A stretch of 64,000 nucleotides of DNA from Ignavibacteriota bacterium (GTDB lineage: Bacteria; Bacteroidota; Ignavibacteria; Ignavibacteriales; Melioribacteraceae), in contig JABFGH010000021.1 of NCBI GenBank assembly GCA_013112585.1, positions 1-64,000 on the forward strand, written 5' to 3'. The notes below the pieces were generated by a model. That model was not told where the DNA came from. It did not search any database and was given only the letters and a program-made list of their open reading frames with translations. Below are positions 37,689 to 47,275 of this stretch, piece after piece (position 1 is the first letter of the stretch; each line of letters starts with the position of its first letter). A program made the translations under genes and the position numbers.

Positions 37689-37708
37689 CCCTATTTATTT
37701 AAATAGGG
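37689..37708. other. Short hairpin upstream of the 37730 gene
   Basis: CCCTATTT (37689-37696) and AAATAGGG (37701-37708) are perfect arms around a four-base loop, 21 bases before the ATG. It lacks a T tract on the plus strand. A leader structure or an intergenic repeat are both possible. Confidence 0.4.
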
Positions 37709-37729
37709 TTCTAAAAATTTAGGTGAGGT

Positions 37730-40264
37730 ATGAAAACATTATACACCTTCTTTTTCTGCTTGATTCTCTTTTCAGTAAACGTCTATTCACAATTACTACC
37801 AAACGATTTACTCGTCAATATCGAAAACGAGCCTTCAACATTCGTTCAGAAAAATCCGGTAATATTTCCAAATGGAACTAACGGCTATATTTCTGTTTGG
37901 GAGGATTATAGAACAGGCGAGCGAAGTTATTTTGCTCAAGCATTTGATTCAAATTCTTTAAGATTAGGTAATAATTTTCCAGTTCTTTCTAATTTTGAAC
38001 TGACTTTTAGCAATAGTGGCAGTTTTCTTAACCTTGGCGAAAGGTCTATTTCTCATCCAATATTTGAGATGACCTATGTTCTAGAAGGTAGTTTTTATAA
38101 TGAGCAGCGTTCATTTATTGAAATGAAATTACTCTATTCCGAAACGTATCCCTGGTGCGGAACCGGTTGGTATGGAATACAAAATAATTTATTGAGCTAT
38201 AATAATAATTATTTTCTTTTTCATAAGTATGGCGAATTGTTGACCGTACGAAAATATGATGTAGTTGGAAATAATATCGGCGGGGATTACCCCGTAGAAA
38301 TATTTGACAGAAATACTGTGCAGATTTCGAGTGCAATAAATCGGAATGGTAAAATATTTTTGGCTTGGATGAATCTTGATTTATACTTTCCGGATACTCT
38401 AAAAACCTATGCAGTTATTCTAGATAGCTCATTTAACTTTGTTTCTGATACAATACTTATTAAGACCCACACTGAGGGAAATTATAATCCACAGCCGCAA
38501 AATAATTGGAAGACTATCGTTGTCTCTGATTCATTATTTGAGTTTTTTAGACTCGATAAAGACTCACTAAAGTTAGAGTATTCAATATTCGATGAATTCG
38601 GGAATATGGTATTAGAGGAACAGCACATAAACTTAGCTCCCGACTTTCTTTCCGGACCAATTGAAGATATCAATTTACAATCTTTTACACATACTCCAAT
38701 CGTAAATGATGGCTTCGAAATAATTATTTCATTAAGAAAGTTTATTGACTTTAGTGTGCCGTTTAAATTCTATAATCTGAAATACAGTTTCAATGCGGAA
38801 GGTATCTATCTAAATGAAGAAATCATTGATAGTTCATTCCTTCCTAGATTGGGCAACTCTGTTTTCAAAACTAGTGAAGATGAATATTATTTCCCATATG
38901 AAAAACATAATGATGTTTACTCAGTGTTTCACAATAATTTTCTTCCGCAAGATTCTATAAAACTAAATGATGATGAAATCGGGAGTAATGAAATATATCC
39001 AAGTGTCTATTATTCTGGGTCAGTTGAGAACATGGAATCTTATTTTTTCTGCTGGAGAGATGAAATAGGTACATGGGGCAGAAGATATAAAGGTAATCAA
39101 CTGAGCGAAGAGTATAATTTAAAGAGTGCTGACTTACAATTTTTTAGTGATGGTACCTCCATTAATTTTTGGTCGAGTGAACAAAATAATGGAAAGTTCA
39201 ATATTGGCATTACAAAATTGGATGAAAACTTAAATGAATTACAAAGCATTATTATTGATTCTAATAATTTGTATAAAGCACGCTATGCCAAATTATCAAT
39301 TGATGACAGCACAATTATAATTGGTTTCATTAATTCCTCTAATATATTTATTGAAAAATTTGATTCTGATTGTAAATTGATTAAAAAAGATACTGCCATT
39401 ACAAATGCAGCGATAGGATACTCATTAAAAATATGGGAAGATGAGAATTCCTTTTGGATAAATTGGGCGGATAGAATAATGAAATTTGATAATAATTTAA
39501 ATCCGCTCTCCGAACAATTTCAAATAGAATATAACCCGCTCTTATATTTAGGTGACAGTCTATTTCTTTATAGAAGGAGTCATGATTTTGACTTAAACGT
39601 TTATGGGACAATAAAAAATATTCATGGTGAAACGATAGTTGATGACTTTGTATTAGCACCGCACGTTAATGAAGTTAAGTCTGTTATGTTAAATTATAAT
39701 GAGTTTCTTGTTACGTATCATCATAATAAAAATTACTATTTCAAAGTATTCGACAGACTCGGCAACTTGAAAATTTCTCAAACACAAATAAATGATAACC
39801 TCGATCAATTTACTAAGTATGGAACTTTTACTATCAATGATAATGATGTTGTTTTTGTCTGGTCAGATTCAAGAAATGAACAAAAGGGATATGACATATT
39901 CGCTAAGTCAATTAAAAAAAATATAATTACCGCAATTAATGAAAAGGAAGGTGAAGTTTATCCTTCAAACTTTTCACTTTCTCAAAACTACCCGAACCCT
40001 TTTAACCCAACAACAAAAATTAAATTTTCGACCTCACCCTTTAATCCCTCTCCTTACCAAGGAGAGGGAAATAGGGAGAGGTTGGTAACTCTAAAAGTTT
40101 ATGATATTCTTGGGAATGAAATTGCAACCCTAGTAGATGAGAAAAAACCGCCTGGCAATTACGAAGTTGAATTTGACGCAGGTGGATTAGCAAGCGGAAC
40201 ATACATTTATCAGCTTAAAGCAGGGGAGTTTACTAAAGCCAAAAAATTATTGTTATTAAAATAG
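37730..40264 (+). CDS. Secreted protein with T9SS sorting domain
   Basis: 844 residues with a signal peptide ending VYSQ. The body is beta-rich with WxD/WSD-type repeats (GYISVWEDYRTGERSYFAQAF, NDVVFVWSDSRNEQKGYDIFAK) like a surface propeller. The T9SS tail begins SLSQNYPNPFNPTTKIKFS. Directly after this the tail is interrupted by an in-frame insertion of about 18 residues (SPFNPSPYQGEGNRE) encoded by a palindromic repeat, then resumes with VTLKVYDILGNEIATLVDE. The function is unknown. AGGTGAGG lies upstream of the start. Confidence 0.9.
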   Translation: MKTLYTFFFCLILFSVNVYSQLLPNDLLVNIENEPSTFVQKNPVIFPNGTNGYISVWEDYRTGERSYFAQAFDSNSLRLGNNFPVLSNFELTFSNSGSFLNLGERSISHPIFEMTYVLEGSFYNEQRSFIEMKLLYSETYPWCGTGWYGIQNNLLSYNNNYFLFHKYGELLTVRKYDVVGNNIGGDYPVEIFDRNTVQISSAINRNGKIFLAWMNLDLYFPDTLKTYAVILDSSFNFVSDTILIKTHTEGNYNPQPQNNWKTIVVSDSLFEFFRLDKDSLKLEYSIFDEFGNMVLEEQHINLAPDFLSGPIEDINLQSFTHTPIVNDGFEIIISLRKFIDFSVPFKFYNLKYSFNAEGIYLNEEIIDSSFLPRLGNSVFKTSEDEYYFPYEKHNDVYSVFHNNFLPQDSIKLNDDEIGSNEIYPSVYYSGSVENMESYFFCWRDEIGTWGRRYKGNQLSEEYNLKSADLQFFSDGTSINFWSSEQNNGKFNIGITKLDENLNELQSIIIDSNNLYKARYAKLSIDDSTIIIGFINSSNIFIEKFDSDCKLIKKDTAITNAAIGYSLKIWEDENSFWINWADRIMKFDNNLNPLSEQFQIEYNPLLYLGDSLFLYRRSHDFDLNVYGTIKNIHGETIVDDFVLAPHVNEVKSVMLNYNEFLVTYHHNKNYYFKVFDRLGNLKISQTQINDNLDQFTKYGTFTINDNDVVFVWSDSRNEQKGYDIFAKSIKKNIITAINEKEGEVYPSNFSLSQNYPNPFNPTTKIKFSTSPFNPSPYQGEGNRERLVTLKVYDILGNEIATLVDEKKPPGNYEVEFDAGGLASGTYIYQLKAGEFTKAKKLLLLK
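40031..40082. repeat. Palindromic repeat inserted in-frame in a T9SS sorting domain
   Basis: The core CCCTCTCCTT-ACC-AAGGAGAGGG (40046-40068) is a perfect hairpin. Outer arms ACCTCACCCT (40031-40040) and AGGGAGAGGT (40073-40082) pair with one mismatch. The 52 bases sit in the loop between two conserved strands of the sorting domain and preserve the frame. Confidence 0.8.
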
Positions 40265-40348
40265 TACATTTTATTTACCGGTAGCGGTATTTATATTAAT
40301 TTTATTCATTAAGTTTAATTCACTTTTTTGAATAAAATAATATTTACT

Positions 40349-41830
40349 ATGAAGAAAATAATTTGGCTTACCTTTCTCGTTGCAGCTTTTACAAATATCA
40401 ATTTAACCGGTCAAAACAAAAGCGGCATACAATCAATAATTGATAACGCTCAAAGTACTAAAACGCTAAAACATGCCCAGTGGAGTTTATATGCTAAGTA
40501 TGTTGATGATGATGCAGCGTTACTTGATTACAATTCGCAATTCAGTTTGGCTCCCGCTTCGGGATTAAAATTATTTACGACAGCGGCTGCGTTATATTTC
40601 CTTGGGGAAGATTTTCAATTTGAAACAGAATTGTATTATGATGGCGAAATTGATGAACAGGGAACCCTGAATGGAAATATCATTATAGTCGGCGGCGGGG
40701 ATCCAACTCTCGGTTCAGATCGTGTTGCAGGTTCGGAAAATATGGATGAACTTTTTACCGGCTGGACTGAAAAAATTAAGCAGCTTGGAATTAAAAAGAT
40801 TCACGGAGCCATAATTGCCGATGTATCTCACTTCGACAGAATTCCAATACCCCGATCATGGATTTGGGAGGATATTGGAAATTACTACGGTGCAGCTGCG
40901 AGTGCTCTTTCAATAACAGAAAACACATATCACCTATATTTTAAGCCCGGCAATTCGGTTGGAGATCAAACAACAGTTTTAAGGATTGAACCTGAAATAC
41001 CAAATTTAACATTTGAAAACTACATAACCACCGGTGCAGAAAATTCAGGTGACAATGGATATATATTTAATGCACCGGGTAATTATGATGCAGTGCTGCG
41101 CGGTACAATTCCAACCGGCGTTAGTGAATTCTCAATTAAAGGTTCTATTCCTGAACCGCCGCTATTTGCCGCTTTAAGTTTTACGGATAATCTAAATGCA
41201 AATGGAATAATAGTAAGTCAAAAACCAACCGTTGTTAGTGAAACAATAATTTATGATGATTCAAAAAAAATTGCAGTAACTAAATCACCCATGCTAAAAG
41301 ATATTATTTATCACTTAAATAAGAGAAGTATAAATCTTTATACAGAGCAGATATTAAAAGAGATTGGTGTTAAAGCCTTTGGTGAAGGAAGTACAGCGAA
41401 GGGTATAGAAGGAATAGAAAAATTCTTGAACGAAATTGGGGTAAACACCGAGGGATTTAATTTGTATGACGGATCAGGATTATCCCGTTCAAATATGATA
41501 ACAACAAAAATGATGACTGAAATGCTTGCAAAAATTACAGGGCAGCAATTTTATAATTCATTTTATAAATCATTAGGTGTTGCCGGTGATCCTACTGATT
41601 TAGGCTTTTTTAAAAGCTGGGGCAGGGGTACAAAAATTGCCGGTAATGCCCGCATTAAATCAGGACTTATAAACAGAGTCCGAAGCCATTCGGGATATGT
41701 AAATGATTCAGATGGTAAACTTATTGCTTATTCATTTATCGCTAACAACATAAACGGTTCACATCGAACAATCGATAAACTTCACAGGCAAATTTTAATT
41801 GAACTTGCAAACATCAAGCAGTTAGATTAA
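40349..41830 (+). CDS. dacB: D-alanyl-D-alanine carboxypeptidase/endopeptidase (PBP4 type)
   Basis: 493 residues from the ATG at 40349, which begins a signal peptide. It is a class C penicillin-binding protein (peptidase S13) that trims or cleaves murein cross-links in the periplasm. The three active-site motifs are present: SxxK as Ser71-GL-Lys74 (LAPASGLKLFT), SxN as SIN in KRSINLYTEQ, and KTG in the variant form KSG (ARIKSGLI). The family signatures GNIIIVGGGDPTLG and YDGSGLSRSN are also clear. It starts a run of cell-envelope genes continuing to 46489. Confidence 0.95.
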   Translation: MKKIIWLTFLVAAFTNINLTGQNKSGIQSIIDNAQSTKTLKHAQWSLYAKYVDDDAALLDYNSQFSLAPASGLKLFTTAAALYFLGEDFQFETELYYDGEIDEQGTLNGNIIIVGGGDPTLGSDRVAGSENMDELFTGWTEKIKQLGIKKIHGAIIADVSHFDRIPIPRSWIWEDIGNYYGAAASALSITENTYHLYFKPGNSVGDQTTVLRIEPEIPNLTFENYITTGAENSGDNGYIFNAPGNYDAVLRGTIPTGVSEFSIKGSIPEPPLFAALSFTDNLNANGIIVSQKPTVVSETIIYDDSKKIAVTKSPMLKDIIYHLNKRSINLYTEQILKEIGVKAFGEGSTAKGIEGIEKFLNEIGVNTEGFNLYDGSGLSRSNMITTKMMTEMLAKITGQQFYNSFYKSLGVAGDPTDLGFFKSWGRGTKIAGNARIKSGLINRVRSHSGYVNDSDGKLIAYSFIANNINGSHRTIDKLHRQILIELANIKQLD

Positions 41831-41860
41831 TTTATATCAATTAATTAAAAGAATACAAAT

Positions 41861-44242
41861 ATGAATAAAAATATATTAATACTGCTGACCGTAATCAGCA
41901 CTTCCTTATTTGGTCAATACCAGGAAGAGAATAACGGTTATTTGAAAAATCCCGTAAAATCAAATGCAGGAATTATTGCTGCAAATAATTTCGGTTCTTC
42001 AATATATTTAATTGATAAAGATAAAATTGAAGAGATTGCAAAGTCGCCGGGAGTAGGCATGTATTATACCCTTGCCGGCAGCAAAAGGAAATTAGGTGTA
42101 AAAATAATAACTGATGATGGATTGCAAATACCGGCTATAATAAATTTAGAAGATAGAGCCGAGTATCGTTTATCGAAGCCTGTTAAGCAATGCGGTCAAA
42201 TAAGCTTTGCTGATGATGGAACTGCGGCTTTTACTATAGGTACAAAGTTAATAACTATAAACGGGGAAGTCGAAACTGAGCACGAACTTAATGTTTACTC
42301 TAACATTGCACCAATTTCACCTAATGGCAAATTTGCTGCTTATAATGATCTCTCGGATCAAATCTGGTTATTAGAATTGGAAAATAATTCTCGTGCAAAA
42401 ATATCAAATGATAAACGGGGTTACTTTAATCCAAAATGGAACAGGGATGGCGGATTGTTGATGTTCTCTTCTTTAAGTGATGAGATATATGTTTATTCAC
42501 TTCAAGATCAAACTTTAACCTTTATTGATGAAGGCTCGGAACCGGAGTGGTCAAATGACGGATCATCAATCATCTATTATAAAAAAGAGATTGAAGGGCA
42601 GAGGTTAATTAATTCTGATTTATTTATAGCTTCTTCTAACGGCAAAAGTATTTATCGGTTAACCAATACAAAAAACATTTTTGAAATGGATCCTTCTTTC
42701 GGTAAAACGGATAATGAAATTATCTACCACACATACGGCGCACGAGAAATTGTTCAATCAAAAATAACAGAAACAAAAAAAGTTATAGAACCAAAAGTTA
42801 TTTATAAAGGTGATAAATTAGAGATAAAACCAATTGTATATAGAATTAGTTCAAGTACCGAATCTCTATTAAATATACCTTACGTAAATCAGGTATATGA
42901 TACGCCCGATTGGCATAACGGGCATTGGTCATGTGCACCTACGGCAGCAATAATGGTAATAGCCTATTTCAATGCTCTGCCTCGTTGGGAAACTTGGTGT
43001 TCATATCCATCACCCGGTCATAAAAGTTATTATGGGCGCTATGTAGTTGAGCGATACCGCTACTATCAAAATGATTATCGATCTACCGCCGGTGATCCAG
43101 GCGGATATCCTACTCAGGGCGGTTATGGTTTTATGTGGAGCAGCGGGAGTCCGCATACAAAAATGAGGAGCTATTACGACAAGCATAGAATAGGTGCAGT
43201 ACAAGATGAGAACCCGACTTATAGTGAAATGCTAAATGAAATTAATGCGGGATATCCTTATACAATGTGTGTAATGCTTACAACCGCGGGTCATTTAATT
43301 ATTGCAAACGGGCTTTTTATGGACCATACAATTTCGTTTAATGATCCTTATGGAAATAAAAACACTCCCGGCTACCCAAGTTATGATGGTAAAAATGTTA
43401 GGTATGATTGGCCCGGTTATAATAATGGCTACCAGAATTTAACCGGTGTTGCATGGTGCATTACTAATCATAGAACAGTTGCTGAGCAGGCTGATACTTT
43501 AGTAGATGATTTGCAATTTGAAAAAGGCTTTTACCTTCACAACAGCGGGTTGGCTTCTATGGATATGTGGCTTGACTATAACGGCGGCTACAATGATCAT
43601 TTCTGGTATAAGAAAACCACGTCAAATTATCCGGTGGATACCTGCTTTGCTGCATGGACTCCTTCATTAGATAAATCGGGTTTGTACAGGGTATCAGCCT
43701 ATGTTGCATTCAGTAATGCAGAAGCAGCGCTTTACAAAATTTATCACAACGGCATGGTTGATACAGTAACAATAAATCAAAGTTTGTTTAACGATGAGTG
43801 GCTTACAATTGGTGAATATGAATTTGATGCAGAAACCAATGAGTATGTTCAGCTTGGTGACGCAAGCATTATTCCGAATCAGGAAATTGTTTTTGATGCC
43901 GTAAAGTTTGAGTATATAGATTCTGCTGCAACATCTGTTGATGTTGTTGAACCGCTGATCTCAAAAGAATATCAGCTATATCAGAATTATCCAAATCCAT
44001 TTAATCCATCAACAAACATTAAGTTTTATTTGCCGAAGAAAACTAATGTAAAAATAAATTTGTATGATGCGCTTGGAAATTTATTAACAAATATTTTTAC
44101 AGGTGAAAAATCTGCCGGAACACATTCATTTAATTTTAGTTCAAAAAATATCAATAACAATGAATTGAGCAGCGGTGTTTATTTTTTACAAATGAATGCA
44201 GGTACTGTTTCCAAGAGTATTAAAATGGTTCTTTTAAAATAA
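41861..44242 (+). CDS. T9SS-sorted C39-like peptidase with propeller and golvesin domains
   Basis: 793 residues with a signal peptide (MNKNILILLTVISTSLFGQ). About 40-300 looks like a TolB/PD40 propeller (FNPKWNRDGGLLMFSS, EPEWSNDGSSIIYY). About 340-540 is a peptidase C39-like domain with catalytic Cys358 in HWSCAPTAA, a His in TAGHLIIANG and the FNDPYG motif. About 550-690 is a golvesin C-terminal-like domain related to that of the 34534 protein, and the T9SS tail starts at QNYPNPFNPSTN. It is probably a surface cysteine peptidase. Substrate unknown; peptidoglycan peptides are suggested only by neighbours. Confidence 0.85.
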   Translation: MNKNILILLTVISTSLFGQYQEENNGYLKNPVKSNAGIIAANNFGSSIYLIDKDKIEEIAKSPGVGMYYTLAGSKRKLGVKIITDDGLQIPAIINLEDRAEYRLSKPVKQCGQISFADDGTAAFTIGTKLITINGEVETEHELNVYSNIAPISPNGKFAAYNDLSDQIWLLELENNSRAKISNDKRGYFNPKWNRDGGLLMFSSLSDEIYVYSLQDQTLTFIDEGSEPEWSNDGSSIIYYKKEIEGQRLINSDLFIASSNGKSIYRLTNTKNIFEMDPSFGKTDNEIIYHTYGAREIVQSKITETKKVIEPKVIYKGDKLEIKPIVYRISSSTESLLNIPYVNQVYDTPDWHNGHWSCAPTAAIMVIAYFNALPRWETWCSYPSPGHKSYYGRYVVERYRYYQNDYRSTAGDPGGYPTQGGYGFMWSSGSPHTKMRSYYDKHRIGAVQDENPTYSEMLNEINAGYPYTMCVMLTTAGHLIIANGLFMDHTISFNDPYGNKNTPGYPSYDGKNVRYDWPGYNNGYQNLTGVAWCITNHRTVAEQADTLVDDLQFEKGFYLHNSGLASMDMWLDYNGGYNDHFWYKKTTSNYPVDTCFAAWTPSLDKSGLYRVSAYVAFSNAEAALYKIYHNGMVDTVTINQSLFNDEWLTIGEYEFDAETNEYVQLGDASIIPNQEIVFDAVKFEYIDSAATSVDVVEPLISKEYQLYQNYPNPFNPSTNIKFYLPKKTNVKINLYDALGNLLTNIFTGEKSAGTHSFNFSSKNINNNELSSGVYFLQMNAGTVSKSIKMVLLK

Positions 44243-44253
44243 TTGAGAGCATA

Positions 44254-45147
44254 ATGAAAAAACGAATAACACTACTTCTTTATTTTATTTTAGTTTCATT
44301 TATTTATGCACAAAATGAAAACAAAATATTTGATCTTACTAATTACCAAATCGATTCACTTCTGACTGAAGTGAGTAAAAAAGATTGGACAGTTACTGAA
44401 AAGATGGAATATTTTTCTTCCTTATTTCTCGGCATGCCTTATAATCTTACTTGTTCAGGTGACGGACCTTATGCTTTGTATGAGACCGAACCACTCGTAA
44501 ATTTTCAACAGACGAACTGCATGGTTTATTGCGAGCATGTTTTAGCCTTATCTATTTCCGATAGCTGGGATAATTTTTTTAATAATCTTCAGCAAATTAG
44601 GTATGAAGATGGAATGATAGGAATGCGTACTCGAAATCATTACACAATGGGAGATTGGGTTACGGAAAATGATTGGCTGCTTAATGATGTTACAAAATTA
44701 ATTGGCGGCGAACATGCCAATGCGGTAACTAGAACTATTTCGCATAAAGAATTTTTTAAGGGGAAGGGGATTAGTGATTTAAGGTATGTTAAACCGGATA
44801 GGGAACTTACTATATTTTATATACCTTTTGAAAAACTTGCCGGGATTAAAGAGAATATTAAAAGCGGTGATATTCTTTCCTTAATTTTTGCTGAACTTGA
44901 TAATATTTTTTCTGCCCACATGCTCATGGCATTTTGGAAAGATGGAGACCTCTATTTCAGAGAATCTTCTATGAGCAAAATGACCACATTCGATACAAAG
45001 TTTGAGGACTGGCTTAAAAAGTATAATGGCTCTAAACGTTATGCCGGGCTTTCGTTTATGCGTGTTAATGATTCAATAAATAAACCCGGTAAAATTATTT
45101 TGCCAAGGAATATTGATGAAATAAAAAATTCAGTTTCGGCAAAATAA
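44254..45147 (+). CDS. DUF1460 family N-acetylmuramoyl-L-alanine amidase-like protein
   Basis: 297 residues with a signal peptide ending IYAQ. The DUF1460 fold is NlpC/P60-related. The likely nucleophile is Cys89 in QTNCMVYCEHVLALS, and the histidine region is FSAHMLMAFWKDGDLYFRESS. Known members of this family act on muropeptides. It lies 11 bases after the C39 gene and 10 bases before an amino-acid permease, so the three are very likely one operon. It probably releases stem peptides in the periplasm. Confidence 0.85.
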   Translation: MKKRITLLLYFILVSFIYAQNENKIFDLTNYQIDSLLTEVSKKDWTVTEKMEYFSSLFLGMPYNLTCSGDGPYALYETEPLVNFQQTNCMVYCEHVLALSISDSWDNFFNNLQQIRYEDGMIGMRTRNHYTMGDWVTENDWLLNDVTKLIGGEHANAVTRTISHKEFFKGKGISDLRYVKPDRELTIFYIPFEKLAGIKENIKSGDILSLIFAELDNIFSAHMLMAFWKDGDLYFRESSMSKMTTFDTKFEDWLKKYNGSKRYAGLSFMRVNDSINKPGKIILPRNIDEIKNSVSAK

Positions 45148-45157
45148 AATTACATTT

Positions 45158-46489
45158 ATGAGCATACTAAAACCAAAACGCGAATTAAACTTACTTCAGA
45201 CTTCTGCAATAATTATCGGTCAGGTAATTGGGTCCGGAATTTTCATTAATGTTCCACTCGTTGCCGGAATAGTTGATAACATTTGGATGTCGGTTTTCAT
45301 TTGGTTTTTGGGCGGGCTGTTGTGGATACCTCCTATTTTAATCTTAGCCGAAATGGGAACCGCTTATCCAAATCAGGGCGGACCATATTATTTTATAAAT
45401 AAAGCAGGCTCACCTTTTTTGGCTTTCATGTACACATGGACAGCTTTTTTAACCAGCGATACTCCAACATTAACAATAATAGGATTACTTGCTGCCGATG
45501 CCTTAACATTCTTTTTCCCAGAACTTGGAATTGCAATATATGCAAAGGCATTTGCCGCCTTGCTGATTATTGTCTTCGCATACATTCAATACAGAGGAGT
45601 TAAAAGGGGAGCGAATATTCAAGTGTTTTTAACAATTGCAAAACTGCTTCCTCTGCTTGCGGTAGTGGTTATCGGTTTTTTCTTCTTCTCATCCGGTAAT
45701 CTTCAAGTCGGCTCCCTTGTTAAAACTACGGAAGGAAGTCCAATTTCTATTTCTATGATACTTGCAGGGGTCTCTGCTACGGTTTGGGCTTATGCGGGCT
45801 TCCTTAATATTCTTTATACCTCCGGTGAAGTTAAAAACCCAAACAAGGTTTTACCTATATCATTAATTGGTTCAGTATTATTTGTAATGGGAGCCTATAT
45901 TTTAATCAGCATTTGTACCGGAGCAATTGTACCCTTTGAAATTTTAACAAATATTGAAGAAGGTAAGTTTGTAAATCCATTTGCTTACCTGGATGCATTT
46001 TCAAATTATGCCGGCGGTATTTTTGCAGTCGCAGTTTTTGTTTCAATGCTTGGTGTAATGAATTCATCGGTATTAACGCAGCCGAGATTAGAATATGCTA
46101 TGGCAAAAGATGGTTTGTTTTTTAAGTCATTCGGGCGGCTGCATCCTAAATACTTAACACCGGATTTTTCAATTATAATTCAAAGTATCTTTGCAATATT
46201 TTTACTTTTTTTAGGCAACATTGGTGATTTGCTGGGGTATTTCACTTTATCATATTTGCTGCAAAATACTTTAGTATTTGGTTCAATATTCTTTTTAAGA
46301 AAAAAGGAAGATTATAAACCGCACTTTAAAGCACCCGCTTGGTTTTTGATGGCGGTTTTATCTATGATAATCCAAGTATTTGTTATTTACGGTACTTTTT
46401 CCGCCTTTCCGCTTTGGGGAGTTGTATCTTGCTTAGTTTTAATTCTTACCGGTCTGCCGCTTTATTTGTTTTTTAAAAAAACCAAATAA
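45158..46489 (+). CDS. APC-superfamily amino acid permease
   Basis: 443 residues with twelve predicted membrane helices. The first helix carries the APC substrate motif GQVIGSGIF, and KNPNKVLPISLIG is typical of LAT-type exchangers. It imports or exchanges amino acids across the inner membrane. Its tight linkage to the DUF1460 amidase suggests uptake of cell-wall-derived amino acids, which is inference. It ends about 130 bases before rplU, which has its own promoter region. Confidence 0.9.
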   Translation: MSILKPKRELNLLQTSAIIIGQVIGSGIFINVPLVAGIVDNIWMSVFIWFLGGLLWIPPILILAEMGTAYPNQGGPYYFINKAGSPFLAFMYTWTAFLTSDTPTLTIIGLLAADALTFFFPELGIAIYAKAFAALLIIVFAYIQYRGVKRGANIQVFLTIAKLLPLLAVVVIGFFFFSSGNLQVGSLVKTTEGSPISISMILAGVSATVWAYAGFLNILYTSGEVKNPNKVLPISLIGSVLFVMGAYILISICTGAIVPFEILTNIEEGKFVNPFAYLDAFSNYAGGIFAVAVFVSMLGVMNSSVLTQPRLEYAMAKDGLFFKSFGRLHPKYLTPDFSIIIQSIFAIFLLFLGNIGDLLGYFTLSYLLQNTLVFGSIFFLRKKEDYKPHFKAPAWFLMAVLSMIIQVFVIYGTFSAFPLWGVVSCLVLILTGLPLYLFFKKTK

Positions 46490-46617
46490 TCTCAATTTGA
46501 TTGAAATGCCGGTATTATTATCCCAAAAAATTTATAGTAAATATTTAACATTTGTTTGACTTAAATATTTGTTTTACATAACTTTATAATTCTAAATTAG
46601 AATATTCGGAGGATTCG

Positions 46618-46926
46618 ATGTACGCTGTAGTTGATATAGCAGGACAACAATTTAAGGTTGAAGAAAATACAAAGTACTATGTGCCAAGATTGGATGCAGA
46701 ATTAGAATCAGATGTATCATTTGATTCTGTTCTTTTATTATCTGATGATAAAGAAACTAAAATTGGTACACCCACTGTAGATGGCGCTAAGGTCTCTGCT
46801 AAAGTTTTAGAACATCTAAAAGATGATAAAGTAGTTGTGTTCAAAAAGAAGCGTAGAAAATCATACAAAGTAAAGCGCGGACACAGGCAGCATTTAACAA
46901 GAATTGAAATAACAAAGATAGGATAG
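46618..46926 (+). CDS. rplU: 50S ribosomal protein L21
   Basis: 102 residues with the L21 opening [16 protein letters not shown] and the basic signature [16 protein letters not shown] near the C-terminus. It binds 23S rRNA in the large subunit. GGAGG precedes the ATG. rpmA follows after 11 bases, the universal rplU-rpmA arrangement. Confidence 0.98.
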   Translation: MYAVVDIAGQQFKVEENTKYYVPRLDAELESDVSFDSVLLLSDDKETKIGTPTVDGAKVSAKVLEHLKDDKVVVFKKKRRKSYKVKRGHRQHLTRIEITKIG

Positions 46927-46937
46927 CGGAGGATAAA

Positions 46938-47195
46938 ATGGCTCATAAAAAAGGTCAAGGTTCATCTAGGAACGGACGCGATAGTAATCCACAATATTTA
47001 GGCGTTAAAAGATTCGGCGGAGAAAAAATTCCCGCAGGTTCTATTATTGTACGTCAGCGCGGAACAAAAATTCATCCCGGTGCAAATGTTAAAAAAGGCG
47101 GCGATGATACTTTGTTTGCTACTATTGACGGTGTTATTAAATTTGAAACTAAAAAAGGCAACAGAAAATTCGTTAGTGTTTACGAAGCCTCTTAA
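46938..47195 (+). CDS. rpmA: 50S ribosomal protein L27
   Basis: 85 residues with [29 protein letters not shown], the L27 signature. The N-terminal arm starts directly with MAHKKG, without the cleavable extension seen in Firmicutes. It lies near the peptidyl-transferase centre. GGAGG lies upstream. The operon ends at a shared hairpin. Confidence 0.98.
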   Translation: MAHKKGQGSSRNGRDSNPQYLGVKRFGGEKIPAGSIIVRQRGTKIHPGANVKKGGDDTLFATIDGVIKFETKKGNRKFVSVYEAS

Positions 47196-47212
47196 ATAGA
47201 AAATTGCTCAAT

Positions 47213-47246
47213 AAAAAACCCCATCACTTTTGTGATGGGGTTTTTT
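47213..47246. terminator. Bidirectional terminator between rpmA and mdh
   Basis: CCCCATCAC (47219-47227), loop TTTT and GTGATGGGG (47232-47240) are flanked by six A on the left and six T on the right. The hairpin can therefore end both the rplU-rpmA transcript and the convergent mdh transcript. Confidence 0.93.
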
Positions 47247-47275
47247 GTTTTAAATTTATGCGGAATAGTAACTGA

